Origin: an uncultured Lachnospiraceae bacterium
GTDB taxonomy: Bacteria; Bacillota; Clostridia; Lachnospirales; Lachnospiraceae
DNA length: 59,124 nt
Direction: 5' to 3'
Assembly (NCBI GenBank): GCA_910577115.1
Contig: CAJTMC010000025.1
Location: 1-59,124, forward strand
The notes under the pieces are model-generated. The model searched no databases. It saw only the letters and a program-made list of their open reading frames with translations, and was not told the origin of the DNA. Within the stretch, counting starts at the first letter, position 1, and each line of letters begins with the position of its first letter. Shown piece after piece: positions 1 to 8,521 of this stretch. The position numbers were made by a program, and so were the translations under genes.

Positions 1-80
1 ATAATCATAGACGTGATTTGCGCCTTTGTTCTTTTATACGAATCAAAACCGCCGAGAGCCAATAAATTTCCAAAAAATTT

Positions 81-2282
81 TCAGGCCCTCAATTCTGCTG
101 TATCGTCAACCCTTTGTCTGGCCACTAGTTCTGCGAAAAAACCTCCCCTTTGTATCAACTGGCCATATGTCCCGTCTTCGATAATCTTTCCCTTATCAAG
201 CACCAGGATCCTGTCGCACTGTTTGATGGTAGAGAGCCTGTGCGCAATAACAATCCTCGTGCATTTCAGACTGTCCAGCGATTCCGAAACCGTTTTCTGC
301 GTGAGATTATCAAGGGCTGAAGTCGCCTCGTCAAACATCAGCACACTTGGTTTTGGCGCGATGGCACGGGCAATCATCAGCCGCTGCCGCTGCCCGCCCG
401 AAATTCCGCCGCTGCCCTCGGAAATCATTGTGTGCATCCCCATCGGCATACGGCGAATATCCTCTGCAATGCCTGACAATTCGGCGGCATGCCAAGCCTC
501 ATCCATAGTAAGCCACGGTGCAGATATGATAATATTCGAGAAAATATCTCCCGTAAACAGCTTGCCATTTTGCATTACTACGCCGATATTGCGCCTTAAA
601 GACTTTAAGTCCACCGCCGCAATATCCTTGCCATCTACGTAAACAGCGCCCTTCTGCGGCGATTCAAAGCCCAGCATAAGCCGCAAAAGCGTAGACTTCC
701 CGCACCCGGTTGCGCCCACGATCGCCACATACTGCCCCGGACGGATTTTCAGCGACAGATCGTCAATCACAAGCGGCATATTTTCGTCGTAACGGAAGGA
801 AACGTTATCCAGTTCGATGTTACCCGAAAGCCGCGTAATCATCTGCTTTCCCTCGGAAATTTCGGGAACTGCCTTCAAAATCGGCCCTACCATATCCATA
901 ATTGGCTTAATCTGAGCCGCAGTCAACGCGATTCCCGCAAGCGAGATAAATGCCCCGGAAACCATTCCGTAAGCGGTATTGAATGCATAGTAGTCCGCTA
1001 CGGACACTCCTGACGATACTGCAATCCAATACATCATAATCGTTCCTGCAAGCGAGATGGCGCTTGAAAGAACATTGTTTATTTTCAGGAACATCGGAGG
1101 GTTGTAGGTAAGCCGCGCTTCTTCGGCATAAAGATTTCCCCACCGTGCGAACGCACGCATTTCTGCTCCCGAAAGCTTAATCTTCTGCACACCCGATATC
1201 AGTGCATAGGACATTCCACTCTCTTTTGAGGACAACTCCATCTTTTTTTTGCTGACTTTCATCTGCACAAATGCCGATACCACTGTAAACGCCACTGTAG
1301 TAAACGTAATGATAAGCGACGGTATCACCAGCGCGGGCGCGTACACAAAGATCTGTGATATGTATACAAGTGAAAATACAGACGTAAGCCCTGTCGTCAG
1401 CACTACAGACGCCAGCATCTCGCACAGCGAATTGCTGCACTGCGCCCGCGCAGATAATTCTCCTGAACTGTAATTCTTAAAAAACCCTGCGGGCAGCGAC
1501 ATTAAGCGAGACATGATTGCAGCCTGAACCGAAATACTCATTTTGGTGTTTATCCGCGCTATAATCAGCGACTTTACGCCGTTTATCAGCAGTGAACTGA
1601 GTGTCACGCAAATCATAAACACCGTAATCGCAAGCAAAATCTGTGTGCTGCCGTCCTCGATAACACGTGAAAACAGCAGGTTATTAAGCTTCGGCGATAA
1701 CATTCCGATCAACGTCACCGCAAGCGCTGATGCGCCTGTCATCACAAAATCAGCGGGGGAAAGCGTTCCCAGAATATACCGCATCAAATCCGAAATTCCA
1801 AGTGCTTTCAGCGGCAGCGGCTTGTAAAAAGCTATCGCTTCTTCCTCGAAAAGCTCCTGGTTTTTGCCATTTATTTTCACATATTTTCCTGTTTCCATAT
1901 CCCTGTAACGATAACCTGAAAATCCCGCAGGGATAAGTGCGACAACCATCCCAGCGCTTTTACGGATTCCCAGCATTGCTCCGATTGCATCTTTGTACCA
2001 GCCTTTTGAGAGCGTTACCGTGCGGCGCATGATTCCATGCGGGCGAAGCAAGTATTCAAGCTGTTCATTTCTGTCCGTGATATTGTCGGGAATTTCTTTC
2101 GTATTTATGTGATAAAATCTTAATATCTCGTCAAAGGCGTTTTTCATCTGCTGCCGCTCGTCATTGAGTGCGGTTGAAACACGACTGCCCATCACTGCGC
2201 CGGCAATGTTGATAAAGGCATCTGCAAAAACATCCTGATCGCTTTGTTTACGCTGTTTTATTTGTTCGTCAAACCATCCCAT
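81..2282 (-). CDS. NHLP-type bacteriocin export ABC transporter, permease/ATPase subunit
   Basis: Predicted 733-residue inner-membrane exporter subunit. About 150 N-terminal residues do not look like a peptidase. They are followed by a six-helix ABC type-1 membrane domain (about 165-460) and a nucleotide-binding domain with Walker A GATGCGKST near residue 522, signature ISGGQRQR near 629 and Walker B VLMFDEATSALD near 645. The peptidase-free N-terminal extension and the neighbouring C39-peptidase ABC gene match the two-ABC arrangement of NHLP (nitrile-hydratase-like leader peptide) export systems. It lies 19 bp downstream of the peptidase/ABC gene, in one operon. All ATPase motifs are intact. 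The cargo peptide is not visible here and may lie beyond the left edge. Confidence 0.85.
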   Translation of the reverse strand: MGWFDEQIKQRKQSDQDVFADAFINIAGAVMGSRVSTALNDERQQMKNAFDEILRFYHINTKEIPDNITDRNEQLEYLLRPHGIMRRTVTLSKGWYKDAIGAMLGIRKSAGMVVALIPAGFSGYRYRDMETGKYVKINGKNQELFEEEAIAFYKPLPLKALGISDLMRYILGTLSPADFVMTGASALAVTLIGMLSPKLNNLLFSRVIEDGSTQILLAITVFMICVTLSSLLINGVKSLIIARINTKMSISVQAAIMSRLMSLPAGFFKNYSSGELSARAQCSNSLCEMLASVVLTTGLTSVFSLVYISQIFVYAPALVIPSLIITFTTVAFTVVSAFVQMKVSKKKMELSSKESGMSYALISGVQKIKLSGAEMRAFARWGNLYAEEARLTYNPPMFLKINNVLSSAISLAGTIMMYWIAVSSGVSVADYYAFNTAYGMVSGAFISLAGIALTAAQIKPIMDMVGPILKAVPEISEGKQMITRLSGNIELDNVSFRYDENMPLVIDDLSLKIRPGQYVAIVGATGCGKSTLLRLMLGFESPQKGAVYVDGKDIAAVDLKSLRRNIGVVMQNGKLFTGDIFSNIIISAPWLTMDEAWHAAELSGIAEDIRRMPMGMHTMISEGSGGISGGQRQRLMIARAIAPKPSVLMFDEATSALDNLTQKTVSESLDSLKCTRIVIAHRLSTIKQCDRILVLDKGKIIEDGTYGQLIQRGGFFAELVARQRVDDTAELRA

Positions 2283-2301
2283 TATCCTATTTTCACCACC
2301 T

Positions 2302-4482
2302 TTATTCGTTTGTTACAAGCTGTGTGTAGATGCCGCCTTTGGCGTACAGCTCATCATGTGTTCCGCGCTCTACAACTTCCCCGTTGTCAAGCACGATGAT
2401 TTCATCGCAGTCACGTATGGTCGATAACCTATGCGCCACAACAATACAAGTAATTCCACGGTCTTTAATGGATTTTACAACCTCAAATTCCGTCTTTGCA
2501 TCCAGCGCAGAAGTGGCCTCGTCAAGAATGATGATGGTCGGATCTTGGGCTAAAACACGGGCAATCTCCATTCGCTGCCGCTGGCCGCCCGAAAAGTCCT
2601 TGCCACCCTCGGTGATTTTGTAACTGTAGCCGCCGTCACGCTGCATAATATCCTCATGGAGCTGCGCATCCCGCGCAGCCATGATTATCTCAAAATCTTC
2701 TATCGAACTATCCCACATTTTGATATTGTTTGCAATTGTATCCTCAAACAAAATAATATCCTGATCGACTACCACCAACGATCCGGTAAAAACACTTCTG
2801 TCAATTTTTTCTATGGGCTTTCCATCAAATAATATTTCGCCTTCCCAGGGCTGGTAAAGTCCCGAAATCAGCTTTGACAGCGTGGATTTTCCGCAGCCTG
2901 ATGTGCCGACAAACGCCACGCGGCTGCCGGCTTTGAGCGTTAAATTAAAATCTCTGATCAGAGGTTTTGCAAGGCGCGAATAGCCGAACGTTACGTTTTT
3001 AAGTTCCACGCTGCCCGATAATTTGCTGTACTCCGCATCCTCTAAAATCCCATCTCTGCTGCAATTCACATCCGTCGGGTATTCCATCACATCTTCAACG
3101 CGCTCCATCTGCGTGCGCATTTCCTGGAGCGTCTGTCCCGCCGAAATCAACGTCTGCGCGGGCGCGGTAAAAGAAGCTAAAAAGCCCTGAAAAGCCATGA
3201 TCATGCCCACTGTAAACTTTCCATTTATTGTAAAATAAACTCCGAGTATCAGCACGGCGATATTCGCCAGTGACGACACAAGCTCAGGAATCATGCCAAG
3301 ATACTGATTTAGGCGTTCAAAACGCACCTGCTGGGTATTTACGCTCGCCTGATAGCCCGCCCATTTCTCGAAAAATCCATTCTCTGCGCCGCTGGCCTTG
3401 ATTGTTTCGACCATTTCAATCCCCGTCACAGTAGCTCCAGCGAGTTTTCCCGCATCGCGCAACTGTACCCGGGTAATGTTCATGCGCTTATTGGATATAA
3501 TCCTTGAGACCACAAAATTGATTACGATGGAAGCCACCCCCACCAGCGTAAGAATCAGGCTGTAGCGAAGCATCACAACAAAATAAAACACCAGCATAAC
3601 CGTGTTTAACGCCAACGGCGCAAAAGTCTCTGCCAATGACTGCGCAACTGAAGCGTTCATTCTTTGCCTCTGCTGAATATCCCCCGCCATGCGCTGGGAG
3701 AAAAATTCCATCGGCATACGAAGAACTTTCCACATATAAGCAGTGCTTCCGACCGCCGAAAGCTGGCCGTTTATTTTCAACGAATAAACAGCTTTCATCC
3801 ATTCCACAATAAGCTGTATCAGGCTTATTCCTCCAAGTGCAAAAATAAACGGCAAAAACCATTCCGGGTTTTCACCGGTAAGCAGCCTGTCCATGAAAAT
3901 CCGCGAGAATGCCGGGGTGATAATCCCCAACAGAGCAGTAATCAGCGTTGTCAGCGCCACAAACACCATTGCTGCTTTGGCCTCTTTCAGCCGTTTTTTC
4001 GCAAATGTCAGTATGCTCTTGGGGGATCCGCCCGGCTCGAAGCTCTCCGCAGGCTCGAACATCAGGCAAATCCCCGTAAAGGACTTATCAAATATTTCCA
4101 TCGGCACGGAATAACTCCCCTTTGCAGGGTCGTTCAGGTACGCCTTGCTGCCCTTGAAGCCGTCCAACACTACAAAATGATTGAAATTCCAATGAATGAT
4201 ACAGGGAAATTTTCCATTCTCTTTTAAACCCTCCGGCTCATAGCGATAGCCCTTTGCGACCAACCCATAGCTGCGTGCTGCTTTTAGGATGTTTTTCGCA
4301 TTGGAACCGTCTCGCGATACGCCGCAGTCGGCGCGTACCTGCTCAAGCGGTATCCATTTCCCGTAATATGCAAGGATCATCGTGAGAGAAGCCGCGCCGC
4401 ACTCCAGCGCTTCCATCTGCATTACCACAGGAACTTTCACTTTGCCGTTTCTGACAGGCTGCTTTATCTTTTTCGTACCCAA
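2302..4482 (-). CDS. NHLP-type export ABC transporter with C39 leader peptidase
   Basis: Predicted 726-residue peptidase-containing ABC transporter that would cleave a double-glycine-type leader and export the peptide. The N-terminal C39 domain carries Cys28 (ALECGAAS), His102 (NHFVVLDG) and Asp118 (NDPAKG), so the catalytic triad looks complete. A membrane domain (about 160-450) and an ATPase domain follow, with Walker A GTSGCGKST, signature FSGGQRQR and Walker B IIILDEATSALD. It sits 15 bp after the HlyD-like gene and 19 bp before the second ABC gene. Family knowledge places such trios with NHLP precursors and often with RiPP maturation enzymes; none is in view, so the final product cannot be inferred. 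Confidence 0.88.
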   Translation of the reverse strand: MGTKKIKQPVRNGKVKVPVVMQMEALECGAASLTMILAYYGKWIPLEQVRADCGVSRDGSNAKNILKAARSYGLVAKGYRYEPEGLKENGKFPCIIHWNFNHFVVLDGFKGSKAYLNDPAKGSYSVPMEIFDKSFTGICLMFEPAESFEPGGSPKSILTFAKKRLKEAKAAMVFVALTTLITALLGIITPAFSRIFMDRLLTGENPEWFLPFIFALGGISLIQLIVEWMKAVYSLKINGQLSAVGSTAYMWKVLRMPMEFFSQRMAGDIQQRQRMNASVAQSLAETFAPLALNTVMLVFYFVVMLRYSLILTLVGVASIVINFVVSRIISNKRMNITRVQLRDAGKLAGATVTGIEMVETIKASGAENGFFEKWAGYQASVNTQQVRFERLNQYLGMIPELVSSLANIAVLILGVYFTINGKFTVGMIMAFQGFLASFTAPAQTLISAGQTLQEMRTQMERVEDVMEYPTDVNCSRDGILEDAEYSKLSGSVELKNVTFGYSRLAKPLIRDFNLTLKAGSRVAFVGTSGCGKSTLSKLISGLYQPWEGEILFDGKPIEKIDRSVFTGSLVVVDQDIILFEDTIANNIKMWDSSIEDFEIIMAARDAQLHEDIMQRDGGYSYKITEGGKDFSGGQRQRMEIARVLAQDPTIIILDEATSALDAKTEFEVVKSIKDRGITCIVVAHRLSTIRDCDEIIVLDNGEVVERGTHDELYAKGGIYTQLVTNE

Positions 4483-4497
4483 CTTCAGACTCTCCTC

Positions 4498-4980
4498 TCA
4501 ATTCAATATAAACGACATCGGCGATACGCTTTCTGTCACGATTTCAGTCTTGTATGTACCGTCTGGAATATCCACATCTGCAATTATCGCATACATCCAC
4601 TCACCCTCGGAAAAACCTCCGAGATGCATCAAATAGGGATCCATATCCGCGCTTACGGCGATCGGACTTTCGGCAATTTCAGAAACAGCGAAATCATTCC
4701 CATTTACCTTTACCAGCATTCCAATTTTAATCTTAGCGGCTTCTTCCTCTGTAACATAACAGATAAAAATGCCGTTTTCGCTCGTCCCAGCAGAAAGGAT
4801 CTTGCTTTCAAGACGCCCAAAAATCCCCCAGACGCATACCCCCGCCAACAAAACAATCACCGCCGCCAGCACCATCCATACGCTCGGATTGGATATGCGG
4901 ATATAATCGTTTAGCTGCTCGGGAGAAGAAACACGGTCAATACTTGATTTCCGAAAAATTTGTTTTTCATTGTACTTCAT
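4498..4980 (-). CDS. Short HlyD-like adaptor protein of the NHLP export system
   Basis: 160-residue protein starting at an ATG preceded by a clear GGAGG; an in-frame ATG further upstream has no such site and lies before the likely promoter. One membrane segment (about residues 34-54) is followed by a beta-rich stretch typical of a lipoyl/HlyD fold (ICYVTEEEAAKIKIGM, then VKVNGNDF). It would link the two ABC subunits to the cell exterior. It is much shorter than classical HlyD proteins and lacks the long coiled-coil hairpin, which may be normal in a monoderm or may be a reduction. It is the first gene of the three-gene operon. Confidence 0.7.
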   Translation of the reverse strand: MKYNEKQIFRKSSIDRVSSPEQLNDYIRISNPSVWMVLAAVIVLLAGVCVWGIFGRLESKILSAGTSENGIFICYVTEEEAAKIKIGMLVKVNGNDFAVSEIAESPIAVSADMDPYLMHLGGFSEGEWMYAIIADVDIPDGTYKTEIVTESVSPMSFILN

Positions 4981-5011
4981 GCCAACCTCCAGCTTTTTAT
5001 ATTTTGGTATC

Positions 5012-5040
5012 ATTATATAACATTGTAAATTAAACCACAA
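5012..5040 (-). promoter_or_regulatory. Candidate sigma-A promoter for the NHLP export operon
   Basis: On the minus strand TTGTGG (5040-5035) is followed after 17 bp by a perfect TATAAT (5017-5012), about 32 bp upstream of the adaptor ATG at 4980. The -10 is ideal and the -35 weak. Confidence 0.5.
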
Positions 5041-5095
5041 AAAAAAAATCCTATCTTCCAAAAATACCAGAAAAACACCTTAAAATATAAGATTG

Positions 5096-5230
5096 TTAAT
5101 GGCTATTTTCTCTTCGGAAGATAAATAAGTCTTTCATTCTGTCTGTCAGTTCAAACCGTTGCAGAATCGCATCGAATTTTTCAGCTATGGTACTATCGTA
5201 ATATTCCACTCGGCAGGATTGCAGCCACTG
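5096..5230 (-). pseudogene. Fragment of an AbiEii/AbiGii-type nucleotidyltransferase toxin
   Basis: The minus-strand reading frame ending at 5096 contains YDSTIAEKFDAIL followed by ELTDRMKDLFIF. This closely resembles the conserved AbiEii stretch of the form ETxIAEKFEAI...LNxRMKDFYDIY. The rest of the domain, including the nucleotidyltransferase core, and any AbiEi partner are missing, so this is read as a remnant of a toxin-antitoxin or abortive-infection module. It sits between the NHLP operon and a recombinase remnant. The assignment rests on motif recall only. Confidence 0.5.
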
Positions 5231-5353
5231 TACCGATAGTAAAATAGGGAAGTTTCCATAGATTGTATGCTTTACTATAATATATCCGATTTTTCCCAAA
5301 AAAGCAACTTCGTAAAGCACACATGATTGAAGTTGACGATGGTGTAATTTCTT

Positions 5354-5374
5354 ACATAGCTTACAAAGCTATGT
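5354..5374. repeat. Perfect 9-bp inverted repeat in decayed mobile DNA
   Basis: ACATAGCTT, a 3-bp loop, then AAGCTATGT. It lies between the AbiEii-like and recombinase-like fragments and could be a hairpin or an element end. No U-tract follows on either strand. Confidence 0.35.
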
Positions 5375-5880
5375 ATAGATTAGCCGAAGGTATTAGGCTT
5401 GTCTGCATAAGGCTTAATTTGGAACAGTTCTGAGCACAATGTAGGTTATCTAAAACCTTTTGATAAAAATCATCACTATCCGCCATGCCGTCTACAAGCC
5501 CCATGATATGGGCTGCATCCTCGTTACGTATGCTTATCCCTGTACAGCACACCATGTTCCCTGCCCTGTCAATGTGGGGCCTGCCATGCTTGGCTGCCTC
5601 ATTGCAGCGCAACGCCCTGTACTTGCGATATTGTCATTTAAGAAAATAACGCCTACCCCATGTTTCTTCAATTCCCTGGTGTAATAGATGCTGTCCGGGG
5701 TATTCCTTGCAAAGCGTGAACTCTCTTTTGTAATAACCAAATCAAATTTACCATCTTGGCGCACGCAACCATACGGTTAAATCCTTTCCGCTTCTTTGTG
5801 TTCGTGCCGGAAATCCCTTCGTCAGTATAGTGGGAAAGGTTGGCGTAAAATAGATTTTGGTTATTTACCTTGTCTACTCA
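5361..5880 (-). pseudogene. Degenerate serine recombinase remnant with an unidentified tail
   Basis: Read on the minus strand, about 5880-5760 encodes HYTDEGISGTNTKKRKGFNRM. After a frameshift near 5760 the next frame continues with KFDLVITKESSRFARNTPDS and KKHGVGVIFLNDNI. These are hallmark segments of the catalytic domain of large serine recombinases (TnpX/CcrB-like). The sequence then departs from the family; the DNA-binding region and the N-terminal catalytic Ser region are absent. A short unrelated reading frame (5612-5361) follows that I do not recognise. It is a mobile-element fossil. The 4981-6040 interval holds this, the AbiEii-like fragment and promoters, and no intact gene. Confidence 0.65.
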
Positions 5881-6047
5881 ATAGATATCATATCACGATA
5901 AGCCATGTGCCTTTTTTGGCGTTTAATATGGAGGAGCATGAGCGATAACATTCAAACTATTACCATAGGGCAGGCAGGGTTTGATGGGCGAGGAGAGAGG
6001 TGCTGACTTGATTGCAGGACTTGCAAAAGAATTATAACAGAAAAATA

Positions 6048-6061
6048 TCAAGGTACCTTGA
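6048..6061. promoter_or_regulatory. MarR-type operator, copy 1
   Basis: TCAAGGTACCTTGA is a perfect 14-bp palindrome centred exactly 40 bp upstream of a second near-identical palindrome. It overlaps the TTGACA element at 6058-6063. Location immediately before a MarR gene makes autoregulation the simplest reading. Confidence 0.65.
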
Positions 6062-6086
6062 CAAAATAAGAGAAATCTTACAAAAT
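6058..6086 (+). promoter_or_regulatory. Candidate promoter of the MarR/ABC exporter operon
   Basis: A perfect TTGACA at 6058-6063 is followed after 17 bp by CAAAAT, a weak -10. The -35 lies in operator copy 1 and the -10 in the left arm of copy 2, so a bound repressor would occlude polymerase. Confidence 0.4.
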
Positions 6087-6110
6087 ATTAAGGTACCTTG
6101 ATATTTTGTA
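6079..6110. promoter_or_regulatory. MarR-type operator, copy 2 (extended 32-bp inverted repeat)
   Basis: A 32-bp inverted repeat with one mismatched pair, whose core TTAAGGTACCTTGA differs from copy 1 by one base. It ends 21 bp before the MarR start codon. The spacing of 40 bp between centres puts both sites on the same helix face, which suggests cooperative binding of two dimers. Confidence 0.65.
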
Positions 6111-6131
6111 AAAAACAGGAAGGAGAAGGAT

Positions 6132-6677
6132 ATGGAGAACAACTTTCGGGAGAAGCATCGTAAGACACATTATGAAAATGCAGATAAAAATGACAGGTTA
6201 GTTATCAATTTCCGCGACATAAATCACATAATGCGTGCATTATCCGAGGGACGGGGAAGTCAGAAACGGATTTTGATTATTCTTTTGGAGGTTGGCGTCC
6301 TAACGCAGCGGGAGCTGACCGAGTGGCTTGGTATTCAGCCCGGCTCTGCAAGTGAGGTGCTTGCAAAGCTGGAAAAGAGCGGATTGATTGCACGCACTGA
6401 GAATCCGGATGACCGCCGCACGACGGATATTACACTGACCGAACAGGGAAAAGAAATGGCAGAGGAGGCGGCAAAGCAGCGAAAACTGCGGCATGAACAA
6501 ATGTTTATAAATTTAAAGGGAGATGAAAAAGACATGCTGCTTGCATTGCTTGAAAAGCTAAACGCAGATTGGAAGGAGCGGTATCAAAACGCTGCAGAGC
6601 ACTCTTGCGGCAGTCATGACCAATGTGGTCATGGAAACCGCGGTCATGGTCATCATCATAAAGAGAAAGGAAGGTGA
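6132..6677 (+). CDS. MarR-family transcriptional regulator with His/Cys-rich tail
   Basis: 181-residue winged-helix regulator. Residues about 50-130 carry the MarR DNA-binding fold (LTQRELTEWLGIQPGSASEV as helix-turn-helix, then NPDDRRTTDITLTEQG as the wing). The start is supported by an AAGGAGAAGG site. It is the first gene of a three-gene set with an ABC exporter, whose first subunit starts 6 bp later, and two palindromic operators precede it. The last 25 residues are unusual: about seven His and two Cys (GHGNRGHGHHH), which could bind a metal ion. Role inferred: repressor of the exporter, responding to a toxic compound or possibly a metal. Confidence 0.88.
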   Translation: MENNFREKHRKTHYENADKNDRLVINFRDINHIMRALSEGRGSQKRILIILLEVGVLTQRELTEWLGIQPGSASEVLAKLEKSGLIARTENPDDRRTTDITLTEQGKEMAEEAAKQRKLRHEQMFINLKGDEKDMLLALLEKLNADWKERYQNAAEHSCGSHDQCGHGNRGHGHHHKEKGR

Positions 6678-6683
6678 CAGACG

Positions 6684-8423
6684 ATGTGGAAATACATTAG
6701 AAAATATCTGCCGTTTGCGGTTCTTGCCGCATTGTGTATGATTGGCGAGGTCATGATGGATTTGATCCAACCGGGGCTGATGCGTGAAATCGTGGATGAC
6801 GGGGTACTCGGGTTATCCAATGGCGGCGTGGGCGATTTGGCTTTGATTTGGCGTTTGGGAATACAGATGATTATGCTTGTACTGTTCGGGGGTTTATGCG
6901 GTTCCATGAACAATGCATTTGTGCATATGACAGGGCAGAATGTCGGAAACGAGATGCGAAAGGATTGCTTTCGGAATATTATGACCTTCTCGTTTCCGCA
7001 GATTGACCGATTTGGCACAGGCTCTCTTGTGACAAGGGTGACAAACGATATTACGCAGGTGCAGACCTTTGTGGCGCAGTTTGTGCGCGGTATGATTCGC
7101 ACGACGCTTTTGACTTTTGGAAGTATGTATTTTATGTTTTGTCTGAATAGAACATTTGGTCTAATTGTGTTGTGCGCGTTTCCGTTTATGCTTGGGTGCA
7201 TTGTTTTGTGCCTGACGAAGGCGAATCCGCTTTTTACGAAATTACAGGCGCAGCTTGACGCGATTAATGCCATTATGCAGGAGGATATTTCCGGAATCCG
7301 GATTATCAAGGCATGTGTGCGGGAGTTATACGAAAAGCTGCGTTTCGGCAAGGCAAATGACGAACTGATTCAAACGCAGCTTCGTGTGCTGGTTATTTTT
7401 GCATTTATGAATCCGACAATAAACGCGTTGATGTATCTTGTGGTAGCTGTTATTTTGCAGGTTGGTTCTTTTGATGTGGGGAACGGTATGACAACGCCTG
7501 GCTGCGTGATGGAGGCAATTACGTATACAACGCTGCTTCTAAACGGTATTTTAATGCTTGTTATGCTGTTTCAAGGCATTTCGAGGGGATATGCCTCTTG
7601 GAAACGCGTGAAGGAGGTGCTGCACAGTGCGCCCGAGCTGCAGGACGGAGCGTTTGACAAGAATACGGACTGCCAGGGAAGCATTGAGTTTCGGGATGTA
7701 TCCTTTGCTTATCCCGGTTCGGGGCAGGCGGTTTTGGAGCACGTGAATCTAAAGGTGAATCAGGGGGAAACGGTTGCGATTATGGGCGCTACCGGCTGTG
7801 GAAAAACGTCGCTGATTAACCTGATTCCCCGTTTTTATGATGTGACTTCGGGGACGGTTTTGGTTGACGGTGTTGATGTCAGGGAATACCGGCAGAAAGC
7901 GCTGCGGGAAAAAATTGCCGTTGTGCTGCAAAAGAGTGAACTGTTTGGCATGACGATTCGGGAAAATATTTCGTGGGGAAAGGAACAGGCGCAAGATGCG
8001 GATATTGTGTCTGCGGCGGCAGTTGCGCAGGCAGCCGGCTTTATAATGTCCACAGCAGCCGGCTATGACACGCCTGTTGCGGAGCGCGGAATGAGCTTGT
8101 CGGGCGGGCAGAAGCAGAGAATTTCGATTGCAAGAGCCGTTTTAAAATCAGCAGAAATTTTGATATTTGATGATTCGACCAGCGCCTTGGACTTGAAGAC
8201 AGAGGCGGATTTGTATGGGGCTTTGCAGAAATCCCATCCGGAAAGTACGAAAATTATCGTGGCGCAGCGTATCGCGTCGGTGCGCAGGGCAGACCGGATT
8301 GTCGTAATGGATCATGGCAGGATTGCGGCTGTCGGAACGCATGAGGAGCTGCGCAAAACTTGCCCGATTTATCAGGATATCTGTAACTCGCAGATAGGAC
8401 AGGAGCGCATAGAGAAGTTCTAA
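6684..8423 (+). CDS. Heterodimeric ABC exporter, subunit with degenerate Walker B
   Basis: 579-residue half-transporter: a six-helix ABC type-1 membrane domain (about 15-320) and an ATPase domain with Walker A GATGCGKTS (near 368) and signature LSGGQKQR. The Walker B region reads ILIFDDSTSALD near 493: the catalytic glutamate is Asp. That is the known signature of the non-hydrolysing site in heterodimeric exporters such as BmrCD or TM287/288. The partner subunit follows in the same operon, and the MarR regulator lies just upstream. Likely a drug or lipid exporter; the substrate cannot be told. Confidence 0.88.
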   Translation: MWKYIRKYLPFAVLAALCMIGEVMMDLIQPGLMREIVDDGVLGLSNGGVGDLALIWRLGIQMIMLVLFGGLCGSMNNAFVHMTGQNVGNEMRKDCFRNIMTFSFPQIDRFGTGSLVTRVTNDITQVQTFVAQFVRGMIRTTLLTFGSMYFMFCLNRTFGLIVLCAFPFMLGCIVLCLTKANPLFTKLQAQLDAINAIMQEDISGIRIIKACVRELYEKLRFGKANDELIQTQLRVLVIFAFMNPTINALMYLVVAVILQVGSFDVGNGMTTPGCVMEAITYTTLLLNGILMLVMLFQGISRGYASWKRVKEVLHSAPELQDGAFDKNTDCQGSIEFRDVSFAYPGSGQAVLEHVNLKVNQGETVAIMGATGCGKTSLINLIPRFYDVTSGTVLVDGVDVREYRQKALREKIAVVLQKSELFGMTIRENISWGKEQAQDADIVSAAAVAQAAGFIMSTAAGYDTPVAERGMSLSGGQKQRISIARAVLKSAEILIFDDSTSALDLKTEADLYGALQKSHPESTKIIVAQRIASVRRADRIVVMDHGRIAAVGTHEELRKTCPIYQDICNSQIGQERIEKF

Positions 8424-8493
8424 GTCTGCAAAAGACGCAGACTAAGTACTTCTAAAGCTATGCGCCGGAAGAACGCAAAGGGCGGCGTTCTTC
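8413..8493 (+). promoter_or_regulatory. Two consecutive hairpins between the exporter subunits
   Basis: The first has 17-bp arms (8413-8429 and 8437-8453, two mismatches) and spans the stop codon of the upstream gene. The second has a 9-bp perfect stem, GAAGAACGC/GCGTTCTTC (8468-8476 and 8485-8493). No U-tract follows, so these look like mRNA-processing or stability elements rather than terminators. Confidence 0.5.
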
Positions 8494-8521
8494 TGAAAAT
8501 TTGGTATGTGGAGGTGGATAT

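Noticed and set aside
13..642. A 209-codon plus-strand frame at the left edge
   Set aside because: Antisense to the intact ABC ATPase domain; Ser/Pro/Ile-rich shadow translation.
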